From JBKQHQ01 sp052148715 (lineage in GTDB: Bacteria > Pseudomonadota > Alphaproteobacteria > Rhizobiales > Xanthobacteraceae): 31,653 nt of DNA. Below are positions 23,437 to 29,219 of this stretch, piece by piece. The stretch's first letter is position 1; each line of letters opens with the position of its first letter. The notes under the pieces were generated by a model that did no database searches, had not been told where the DNA came from, and saw nothing but the letters and a program-made list of their open reading frames with translations. The stretch is taken from NCBI GenBank assembly GCA_052148715.1, contig JBKQHQ010000064.1:1-31653 (forward strand), in the 5' to 3' direction. The position numbers and the translations under genes were made by a program.

Positions 23437-24197
23437 TTGCGCCGGAGGACCCGCCTGGCTTTGTGGTGCGCACGGAGGCACAGAAAGCCGCATGGGACAA
23501 CGGTTATCGGCTTGAGCGCGGCGCGGAACGCGGCTGGCTGCGCTACGGCTCAACGACCGCGCCCGGCGAGCTTTGGATCGCCGGCGCCTCGCCGCGCGGG
23601 CCTTGGTTACTGGCAATCGATCATAGGGGTGTCGCGGCCGAACTTCCCACTCATACGACCCCGGCGGCCACTGGGCCCGGCATCGCCACTTTCATGTTCG
23701 ATACATTGACGCAGCTCTACGCTGCGCTTGATCGCGTCTACAAGCTCGCCGTCAGTCTGCCCGACGCACCACTTGCACGCTTTCGCGCCGAGACAGAAAG
23801 CTTACCCCGAACAACTGAGGTCGAGCGCTTGGTCATCCAGCGCATCGGCCAAGACATATTCCGCAGTGCTCTCATGGACTATTGGGGCAGCCGCTGCCCG
23901 ACGACTGGCATTACCGACGTCGCACTCCTGCGCGCATCACACATCGTGCCTTGGGCCGAGTGCAGCAACGAGCAGCGGCTCGACGTGCACAACGGTCTTT
24001 TGCTCTCGGCACTCTGGGATGCGGCATTTGACAAGGGCCTTGTCAGCTTTGCCGACGACGGCACGCCAATCGCCAGTCCCGCGCTCAGCGACGCCGCGCG
24101 CAAGGCGCTCGGCGTAGATGCCGCGCCGCCGCTCCTAGGCTTGCACGACACGCATCGTGCCAATCTCGCTCTGCACCGCGCCCGTCACTCTTTCTGA
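23433..24197 (+). CDS. HNH endonuclease (HNH_2 family), last gene of the helicase/methylase operon
   Basis: This 254-residue protein has an N-terminal half without recognised domain (about 1-125, with beta-rich GELWIAGASPRGPWLLAI) and a C-terminal HNH_2 nuclease domain (about 135-215). The pattern is CPTTGITDVALLRASHIVPW with His170, then DVHNGLLLSALWDAAFDKG with His186, Asn187 and Asp200. This is the classic HNH_2 arrangement seen in small restriction-like nucleases. It overlaps the methylase gene by four bases, so it is made with it. It is likely the DNA-cutting part of the system, taking the place held by the phospholipase D-like DrmC in DISARM. The nuclease call is strong; the role in the system is inference from context. 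Confidence 0.85.
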   Translation: MIAPEDPPGFVVRTEAQKAAWDNGYRLERGAERGWLRYGSTTAPGELWIAGASPRGPWLLAIDHRGVAAELPTHTTPAATGPGIATFMFDTLTQLYAALDRVYKLAVSLPDAPLARFRAETESLPRTTEVERLVIQRIGQDIFRSALMDYWGSRCPTTGITDVALLRASHIVPWAECSNEQRLDVHNGLLLSALWDAAFDKGLVSFADDGTPIASPALSDAARKALGVDAAPPLLGLHDTHRANLALHRARHSF

Positions 24198-24302
24198 GCA
24201 CACGCAGATGGTGCGGCGTTCATCACGCGTCGACATCCGTAATCCGGCTGAGGCTAGGTGATGAGCCCTTCTGGCAACGGCAGGTAGTATCCATATCGGT
24301 GC

Positions 24303-24809
24303 TCACTGCCGCGCCTCGAACCATTGGCCCCTATCGCATCCGCAAACATATTCGACCGTGACTCCGTTTGCTTCGAGTGCTTCACGGTGGTCCAGCCAGT
24401 CGCTGTCGGTGGCGTTGGCGATAGGCGCCCCGGATTTGCGGCTTGCGGCGACAAATTTGCGATCGCTTCGATCGAAAGTCGCGAGCCGCGGGTCACTCGG
24501 GAAGTCATCGAAATCCTCGCCCGACTTGTCCAGTTGAATCCGCTGGACGCGCTTGGGAGCGCTGTTCAACACTTCCTGATAGAAGCGGTCGCCGACGCCG
24601 GGCTGCCCTCGCGCATGCAGATAGCGCCGGTACTCCGCCTCGATCTCCCCGCCGAGGTCAAGGACGATCCGGCCGCCTTGGAGCAACCTTTCGAGGAATT
24701 CGATGGCACGCAGCCGACACTCCACCGAGGGGCGGCGGCTTCCGCCGTCCGCGCCTCGATCCCCTCCATTCGCCACGATCGGCACATTCGTGTCCACGAC
24801 GAATGCCAT
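24303..24809 (-). CDS. PIN-like nuclease paired with an ABC ATPase
   Basis: This 168-residue protein has the outline of a PIN-domain ribonuclease. Asp6 lies in FVVDTNVPI, an acidic cluster at Glu55/57/59 in GGEIEAEYRRY, Asp116 in RSDRKFVAAS, and Asp135/Asp137 in ATDSDWL. These four positions would bind the catalytic metal. The KFVAAS...ATDSDW spacing is typical for the family. The start ATG at 24809 is one base beyond the stop of the upstream ATPase gene, so the two are co-transcribed and probably form one ATPase-nuclease unit. It could instead be the toxin of a toxin-antitoxin pair, but the partner is a large ATPase and not a small DNA-binding antitoxin. PIN is inferred by eye from the motif pattern; function unproven. 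Confidence 0.65.
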   Translation of the reverse strand: MAFVVDTNVPIVANGGDRGADGGSRRPSVECRLRAIEFLERLLQGGRIVLDLGGEIEAEYRRYLHARGQPGVGDRFYQEVLNSAPKRVQRIQLDKSGEDFDDFPSDPRLATFDRSDRKFVAASRKSGAPIANATDSDWLDHREALEANGVTVEYVCGCDRGQWFEARQ

Positions 24810-24810
24810 T

Positions 24811-26181
24811 CTATTCCGCGGCCCTCATTCGCTCGAGGCGCGCTTTTTCCGCCGCCGCGGTCTCGCCGAAAGCGTCCCCCATAAAATGTTCCGGCCAATT
24901 CTCAATGTTTCCAAACAAATCCAGCTCCAATGGGGAGATATGCGATGCCGGCTCCTTGGCGTCACAGAAATAGAGCTTGACGGCATCGGCCGGCAGCACC
25001 TCCTCGGCGATCCGCCGTTGCAGTCGCAGCAACAGATGCTCACTGTGGCTTTCCAGAATGACCTGGACATTGCGGCGTTCCGCAACGTTGATGATGACGT
25101 CGGCGAGATGCGCCTGGGCCAGCGGATGCAGATGAATCTCCGGCTGCTCGAGTATGACAGTCGCCCCCGAAGGAACGTAGTTGAGCAAGGTGATCACCGG
25201 CAGAACTTGCGAGACTCCGAACCCGACATCGGTCAGGAGCGCCTCGGCGCCGCTTGAACGGACCTTGACCCGCGCCTGCCAGCGATTGGAGCCTTTTGCA
25301 ATCTCGACGACCTCAAATGAGCTGATCAATCCCATTTCCGATAGCCAATACGCAATCACCTCCTGGAAGCTTTTGTGGTGGCCTTTATGCTTGATATTGC
25401 GCGTCTCTCCAGCAGCCGTCGCCGCGAGGATCGCGTCGATCGCCTTTTCACCCTTGAGGCCGACGTCGCGAGGTTTCGATCGGGCCCAGAGATAGTCTCG
25501 CTGCGGATATTCACGCAGCGGGCCCAGATAGTAGATGTCGTCGAGGGCGCCTTCGAACGCCGCCTCAAGGTCGGAAAGGAACGAGGCATTCTGGTAGTAA
25601 GTGCGCGCTTGGTCCGGAAAGGCGTACGATTTGACGGGACCTGGAAGCACCCACGGGCGGCCCTGTGTGCGAACGAAGTGAAAATCCGTGCCCTCGGCCG
25701 TCAATTCGAATCCGTTCTCTCCCGGTTTCGGAGACAAAGAAACAGTCTGACTTGCCCCGTCTTGCGAATCGCCGCCCACACGATACTTCAGCAACCGGGC
25801 TTCAGGAGCACCGTCCTTCCCGGACACCGAGCCCTGAATGTTGATTGATTTTGAACGAATGAATGCCTGACCGCGCTTCTGAGTCGGGTCAAGGATCGCA
25901 AGCTCTTCTTCTCGATCGAATGAAAGCGACCAGTCGATCGACCGACGTTCGTCGTGCGCGAACACCACATCACCGAGCAGCCCCAGCTTAACGTAATTCC
26001 CGTTCAGCTCCAGCGACAGCGCGCGGTCCGTAGCCTCCTTGGTCTGCTTCAGCATCAACGGGAACTGGATCAGGCTCGTCTTGCCTGACGAGTTCGTGCC
26101 GAACAGCCCGGTGATCTTCCCGAATTGGAGATCGGCCCGTTCCCAGCTCTTGAAATTCGTGAAGGTCAGGCGACGAAGCAT
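24811..26181 (-). CDS. ABC-type AAA ATPase with DUF3696 C terminus
   Basis: This 456-residue protein is an SMC/OLD-like ABC ATPase. Walker A GTNSSGKT is at residues 28-35, an ABC-signature-like DVGFGVSQVLPVI is in the C-terminal third, Walker B is VILEQPEIHLHP, and the H-loop is ILESHSEHLLLRLQ. The C-terminal ISPLELDLFGNIENWPEHFMGDAFGE matches the DUF3696 tail. No TOPRIM nuclease domain follows, unlike OLD nucleases; instead a separate PIN-like gene starts one base after the stop. The ATG at 26181 follows GAGGG at a suitable distance. ATPases of this type often sense infection or DNA ends and license an associated nuclease, as in Septu (with HNH) or Gabija. This pair, convergent to the helicase/methylase operon, looks like a second defence module. 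Confidence 0.85.
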   Translation of the reverse strand: MLRRLTFTNFKSWERADLQFGKITGLFGTNSSGKTSLIQFPLMLKQTKEATDRALSLELNGNYVKLGLLGDVVFAHDERRSIDWSLSFDREEELAILDPTQKRGQAFIRSKSINIQGSVSGKDGAPEARLLKYRVGGDSQDGASQTVSLSPKPGENGFELTAEGTDFHFVRTQGRPWVLPGPVKSYAFPDQARTYYQNASFLSDLEAAFEGALDDIYYLGPLREYPQRDYLWARSKPRDVGLKGEKAIDAILAATAAGETRNIKHKGHHKSFQEVIAYWLSEMGLISSFEVVEIAKGSNRWQARVKVRSSGAEALLTDVGFGVSQVLPVITLLNYVPSGATVILEQPEIHLHPLAQAHLADVIINVAERRNVQVILESHSEHLLLRLQRRIAEEVLPADAVKLYFCDAKEPASHISPLELDLFGNIENWPEHFMGDAFGETAAAEKARLERMRAAE

Positions 26182-26293
26182 GGAAAGCCCTCAGATCAGG
26201 CGTATTCGGGTATTGTCCGGCACTGCCATCATATCATCCCTCATTTCCGTTGCCACGGCCGCTAGGGCGGGTTCCGCTCGCATCGAATCACTC

Positions 26294-26375
26294 CGTCATG
26301 CGCGGGCTTGTCCGGCGTATCCACGTCTCTCCCGGCGGTAAGACGTGGTTGGCCGTGACAAGCACGGCCATGACG
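26294..26375. repeat. REP/BIME-type palindromic repeat
   Basis: This is an 82-bp nested inverted repeat. CGTCATG (26294-26300) pairs with CATGACG (26369-26375), CCACGTCT (26321-26328) pairs with AGACGTGG (26341-26348), and the right arm itself folds as TGGCCGTG/CACGGCCA (26350-26370). The motif style (CGTCATG, GGCTTGTCC, CCACGTCT) is the common intergenic repeat of Bradyrhizobium relatives. It sits between divergent genes and occupies much of their 280-bp gap; the remainder shows no further feature. Confidence 0.7.
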
Positions 26376-26461
26376 CCGAAGGTTGTGGATCGCGCGTGAG
26401 ATCCGCCTTAGCTCGCCCACCGGACGGAGCCTGCCTATGGCTTGCGTGCTATCATCCCCCG

Positions 26462-27139
26462 ATGACGCGCTTGAGCATCAGGGCATTCGGCGGGCTTCTC
26501 TTCCTTCTCCTCGTCATGGGAGCGCTGCTGTTTCTTCCGGCAGGGACGCTGGACTACTGGCAGGCGTGGGTCTTTCTGGCCCTGTGGGCCGTGTTGGCGC
26601 TGGCGGTCACGCTGTACCTCATGAAAAAGGACCCAAAGCTCCTGGAGCGGCGGATGCGCGGCGGGCCGACGGCGGAGAAGGAGACGAGCCAGAAGATCAT
26701 CATGTGGATCGTGTCGGTAGGGTTTATCGCGGTGATCGTTGTCCCCGCGCTTGATCACCGCTGGCACTGGTCGAGCGTGCCCGCCTACGGAGCGATTGCC
26801 GGAGATGCGCTGATCGCGCTCGGCTGGCTCGTGATCTTCCTTGTCTTCAAGGAGAATACCTTCAGCGCCGCCACCATCGAGCTGGCGGCCGACCAGAAAG
26901 TCATATCGACCGGCCCCTACGCCGTCGTGCGGCACCCGATGTACTGCGGCGGCTTGATTTATCTGCTCGGCATCCCGATCGCGCTCGGCTCGTGGTGGGG
27001 ACTCTTGGCCGTCCTCCTGATGTTGCCGCCGCTCATCTGGAGACTGCTCGACGAGGAGACTTTTCTCGTCAGGAACCTGCCGGGCTATGCGGAGTATCGG
27101 GACAGGGTGACGTATCGGCTGGTGCCGTTTGTTTGGTAG
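26462..27139 (+). CDS. Isoprenylcysteine carboxyl methyltransferase (ICMT)-family membrane protein
   Basis: This 225-residue integral membrane protein has about five hydrophobic segments (roughly residues 8-26, 33-51, 80-98, 108-127 and 165-190). The S-adenosylmethionine-binding C terminus of the ICMT/PEMT fold is visible: GPYAVVRHPMYCGGLIYL (about 151-168) and EETFLVRNLPGYAEYRDRVTYRLVPFVW (about 197-225). Bacterial members methylate unknown small molecules or lipids; prenylated proteins are not expected here. The ATG at 26462 starts the first hydrophobic segment; the open frame back to 26345 is inside the repeat-rich gap and is not protein-like. It looks like an ordinary chromosomal gene between the defence island and the toxin region. 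Confidence 0.82.
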   Translation: MTRLSIRAFGGLLFLLLVMGALLFLPAGTLDYWQAWVFLALWAVLALAVTLYLMKKDPKLLERRMRGGPTAEKETSQKIIMWIVSVGFIAVIVVPALDHRWHWSSVPAYGAIAGDALIALGWLVIFLVFKENTFSAATIELAADQKVISTGPYAVVRHPMYCGGLIYLLGIPIALGSWWGLLAVLLMLPPLIWRLLDEETFLVRNLPGYAEYRDRVTYRLVPFVW

Positions 27140-27153
27140 GTCGGGGGCGCTCA

Positions 27154-27297
27154 AGTCGGATGTTTCCGACTTGTGCCAACTATGGTTGTGGCGAAGTCGG
27201 AAACACCCGACTCCGCGAGCACAGCGAGGGCCCCAGAACCCTTCATCACTGACTGTGGGTATGGATTCCGGGCTCGCCGCTTCGCGGCGCCCCGGAA
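27154..27297. repeat. Two adjacent REP-like inverted repeats
   Basis: Arms of 19 bp with one mismatch lie at 27154-27172 (AGTCGGATGTTTCCGACTT) and 27194-27212. Each arm is itself a small AGTCGG/CCGACT palindrome. A second hairpin, TTCCGGGCTCGCCGC (27266-27280) with GCGGCGCCCCGGAA (27284-27297), follows. Both are of kinds scattered between genes in this bacterial group. They lie between convergent genes and may end transcription from both sides. Confidence 0.65.
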
Positions 27298-27342
27298 AGA
27301 CGATCAAGCGAATCGAACGTCAAAACCGCCGCACGAGCGATC

Positions 27343-27732
27343 TCATGCGAGCGCCGTGACGTTCTTCCGCAGCCAGGCGGCGAGCTCCGCCTCCAGCATC
27401 GAGCGGTCGGCGACCCGGAGCCAAACGGCGACCTGCTCGGCGTCGCCGGCGGTGAGCTCGTAGCCGTTGAGCTCGAGGAAGGTGAGCGTCACGACGTGCG
27501 AGGTCCGCTTGTTGCCGTCAACGAACGGGTGGTTCTGCGCGATCGCGCAGGCATAAGCAGCGGCGAGGCGGGCTACGTCCGCATCGGCTTCGCCGTAGGC
27601 GGCGAGGTTCTGCGGACGCGCCAAGGCCGATTCAGGCAGAGCCAGGTCCCGCACGCCGGCCGCTCCACCGTGCTCGGCGACCTGGGCGTCATGGATCGCC
27701 AGCGCAACGCTCAGGCCGATCCATTCGGGCAT
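27343..27732 (-). CDS. doc: Doc-family (Fic fold) toxin, death-on-curing type
   Basis: This 129-residue protein carries HPFVDGNKRTSH (about residues 68-79), the Doc/Fic active-site motif HPFx(D/E)GNKRT. Doc enzymes phosphorylate elongation factor EF-Tu with ATP and so stop protein synthesis. The N-terminal GLSVALAIHDAQVAEHGG and GVRDLALPESALARPQN are the other conserved Doc blocks; length is typical. The ATG overlaps the TGA of the AbrB-type antitoxin gene upstream (TGATG), the standard antitoxin-first layout. Expression is expected to be controlled by the antitoxin at the palindrome at 27984-28001. All key residues are present, so the toxin is probably active. Confidence 0.92.
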   Translation of the reverse strand: MPEWIGLSVALAIHDAQVAEHGGAAGVRDLALPESALARPQNLAAYGEADADVARLAAAYACAIAQNHPFVDGNKRTSHVVTLTFLELNGYELTAGDAEQVAVWLRVADRSMLEAELAAWLRKNVTALA

Positions 27733-27959
27733 CAGGCCTTGGCCAGCGCCCGCAAGACGTTGCGGTTCCGGCGCATGACCCGTTGCGCGACCTGCATCTG
27801 GCGCTCGAAGTCCGGGTCGTAGGGCGTGAGACGGAACCCGTCCTTGGCCTCGGTAAGAAAGAGCATGTCTCCCTCGTCGACTTTCAGCGCGGATGTCACC
27901 TCCTGCGGCAGCAGGACGCCGACCGAATTCCCGACTTTGCGAACCTTCAGAACGATCAT
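27732..27959 (-). CDS. AbrB/SpoVT-type antitoxin of the Doc toxin
   Basis: This 75-residue protein begins with a swapped-hairpin AbrB DNA-binding domain: LKVRKVGNSVGVLLPQEVTSALKVDEGDMLFLTE (about residues 4-37) carries the KxGNSxGxxLP motif. The C-terminal half, with DPDFERQMQVAQRVMRRNRNVLRAL, is the part that would bind and block Doc. The ATG at 27959 was chosen over the upstream ATG at 27986 because GGAGG lies 6 bases before it and the domain starts there; the earlier ATG would also lie within the operator. It overlaps the toxin start by one base. It should repress its own operon with the toxin as co-repressor. Confidence 0.9.
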   Translation of the reverse strand: MIVLKVRKVGNSVGVLLPQEVTSALKVDEGDMLFLTEAKDGFRLTPYDPDFERQMQVAQRVMRRNRNVLRALAKA

Positions 27960-27981
27960 GCTGTCCTCCGCAATGCGGTAT

Positions 27982-28010
27982 AACATAAGTTATAACTTAT
28001 GCGGCGGCAA
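27982..28010 (-). promoter_or_regulatory. Promoter and 18-bp operator palindrome of the AbrB-Doc operon
   Basis: On the minus strand, TTGCCG (28005-28010) and TATGTT (27982-27987) are spaced by 17 bases and make a reasonable sigma70 promoter. A perfect 18-bp palindrome, CATAAGTTATAACTTATG (27984-28001), covers the spacer and part of the -10 box. In an otherwise GC-rich window this AT-rich palindrome stands out. It is the obvious site for autorepression by the AbrB-type antitoxin. Confidence 0.7.
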
Positions 28011-28091
28011 GGGGGCGAGGCTGGGAGCATTGCGCACGCTTTGTCGATGCTTGTAGGGGTGTCCCAAGTTGAGTAGCGGGCGGATTTCGGT

Positions 28092-28448
28092 ATGGTTACG
28101 AGTTGTTATCCGATTGTGATCGCATTCATTCCGCCACGTAGGGGATTTGCACTGGAATGGCGCGCAGTTGGGGGGCCACGTACGCGTTCTGGCGGGTCCG
28201 GCTACACGCCTCCTCCAGAGGGCCTTCCGGGCTTTCCGGACGCTGTGCGGGTTCGCCCAAAAACGGGCCGCCGCGGTGCTGCAAAGCGACCACGGTGGAA
28301 GGAGCCCGACGGCACGATTTATGAATGGGATTCTCGCCACGGGACGCTTGAAAAGTACGACAGAAGAGGCAACCATTGTGAAGAATATGACCCTATAACG
28401 GGAGATCAGCTGAAGCCTGCTATTTCTACCCGAAAGGTAGACCCATGA
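28092..28448 (+). CDS. Colicin E3-type ribosome-cleaving RNase toxin, free-standing domain
   Basis: This 118-residue protein ends in a domain closely matching the C-terminal cytotoxic RNase of colicin E3, which cuts 16S rRNA in the decoding centre. The core AKRPRWKEPDGTIYEWDSRH (about 64-83) followed by GTLEKYDRRGNHCEEYDPIT (84-103) parallels the E3 segment KRKRW...IYEWDSQHGELEGY. The E3 catalytic set is retained: Asp80, His83, Glu87 and Arg114. The first ~28 residues are unlike E3. An in-frame stop at 28074 shows that no translocation or receptor domain is attached, so it is either a stand-alone toxin or the broken-off tip of a larger polymorphic toxin. It overlaps the next small gene as ATGA, the usual toxin-immunity layout. 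The start is uncertain: the ribosome site is weak. Confidence 0.82.
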   Translation: MVTSCYPIVIAFIPPRRGFALEWRAVGGPRTRSGGSGYTPPPEGLPGFPDAVRVRPKTGRRGAAKRPRWKEPDGTIYEWDSRHGTLEKYDRRGNHCEEYDPITGDQLKPAISTRKVDP

Positions 28449-28699
28449 TCGGCGCGCATCGTCTCATCGGCTACGATCGTAAGACCGACGAACAAAAGTT
28501 CTCGTTGTCTATTCCGCAATCGCAATTTCGTGCGGTGACTAGTGTTGTTCGTTTCGAGCCTGATGATCCAAAGGCATTTGATTCCTATCAGCTGGAGTAT
28601 TCACAAGCTAGAGACATCGCGGGGATGTTGGCTAAGCATGATTTGCCAAAAGAGCTTGACCATTACTTGGAATATTTCGCTCAGCGGTCTAAGGATTAG
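28445..28699 (+). CDS. Candidate immunity protein for the E3-type toxin
   Basis: This 84-residue acidic protein overlaps the toxin gene by four bases. It is not recognisably like the colicin E3 immunity protein, but size, position and charge suit an immunity role. It begins IGAHRLIGYDRKTDEQKFSLS (a likely beta hairpin) and continues with helical ARDIAGMLAKHDLPKELDHYLEYFAQ. By hand count its G+C is about 47% (120 of 255), far below the surrounding genes, which points to recent transfer together with the toxin. Its function is inferred from context only. Confidence 0.6.
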   Translation: MIGAHRLIGYDRKTDEQKFSLSIPQSQFRAVTSVVRFEPDDPKAFDSYQLEYSQARDIAGMLAKHDLPKELDHYLEYFAQRSKD

Positions 28700-28785
28700 A
28701 ATTCGCCTCTGTTCCGATACTTTTTACCAGGCTCCCGCTTTTCGGCGTTGCCCATACTGTCTTGGGGCATCAGCGACAGCCATAA

Positions 28786-28941
28786 GCGATCTTCGACGCG
28801 GTGGCGCGCGAGACCTGGCGCCTCCATTTCAACGGCAGTGGCGTGCGCGCCATCCGCGCGTTTCCGCCGCAGGCCATCGCCTTCGACCGCGCAGCCTTCG
28901 CCGCCGACCCGCGCATCGCCGCGCTGCCCTGGCAGCGGTGA
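28786..28941 (+). pseudogene. Remnant: C-terminal ~51 codons of an unidentified gene
   Basis: Between a TAA at 28783 and a TGA at 28939 the frame reads IFDAVARETWRLHFNGSGVR and ends DPRIAALPWQR. Amino-acid composition, codon use (G/C third positions) and the natural-looking ending suggest the tail of a real host gene. There is no start codon and the parent family is not recognised. The body has probably been removed by insertion of the low-GC toxin/immunity DNA to its left. In the 520-base stretch 28700-29219 this remnant, the 22-bp tandem repeat and the pirin leader are the only structures seen. Confidence 0.4.
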
Positions 28942-28954
28942 GGCGCAATCCGCG

Positions 28955-28998
28955 GCCGACACCGTTTCGATAGAAAGCCGACACCGTTTCGATAGAAA
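28955..28998. repeat. Perfect 22-bp tandem duplication
   Basis: The unit beginning GCCGACACCGTTTCGATAG and ending AAA occurs twice head to tail with no spacer (28955-28976 and 28977-28998). Each unit contains TTTCGATAGAAA, an imperfect dyad, and an inverted copy of its core (CTATCGA) appears about 10-15 bases after the second unit. Two copies without spacers are not a CRISPR. The position upstream of the pirin gene allows regulator binding sites, but replication slippage is equally possible. Confidence 0.7.
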
Positions 28999-29190
28999 TT
29001 CGTGCGCATATCTATCGATCCGGGGATGTATATTCGGCCGTGACGGAGACGCCGAGAGGCGCCGGCTCGGCTGGCGCCGGCGATGAAAGGGGTGAACATG
29101 CAACAACGTGGTCGATGCCGGGGTCTTACCGAAGCAGGGGCGCGCCGTGGCCTTCCCGCTGTATTTTCGCTGTATTAACAGCGGACCTCA

Positions 29191-29212
29191 CCCAAGGAGG
29201 TGACCCAAGGAG
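29191..29212 (+). promoter_or_regulatory. Duplicated Shine-Dalgarno block before the pirin gene
   Basis: CCCAAGGAG occurs twice (29191-29199 and 29204-29212). The second copy places AAGGAG 7 bases before the ATG at 29220 and so fixes that start; the first copy is 13 bases further upstream and idle for this ATG. Just before them, CGCTGTATT is also duplicated and forms a CGCTGT/ACAGCG hairpin (29168-29183). Confidence 0.6.
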
Positions 29213-29219
29213 ACGTGTC

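Noticed and set aside
11470..24197. Complete canonical class 1 DISARM
   Set aside because: No phospholipase D-like DrmC and no separate DrmA and DrmB genes; the helicase and DUF1998 are in one chain, and an HNH gene is present instead.
24303..24809. PIN gene as toxin of a classical VapBC pair
   Set aside because: No small DNA-binding antitoxin gene precedes it; the co-transcribed partner is a 456-residue ATPase.
28955..28998. CRISPR-like repeat
   Set aside because: Only two 22-bp units, directly abutting with no spacers and no cas genes nearby.
29040..29219. Longer pirin starting at 29040
   Set aside because: The added 60 residues are low in hydrophobic structure and the strong AAGGAG 7 bases before 29220 marks the true start.
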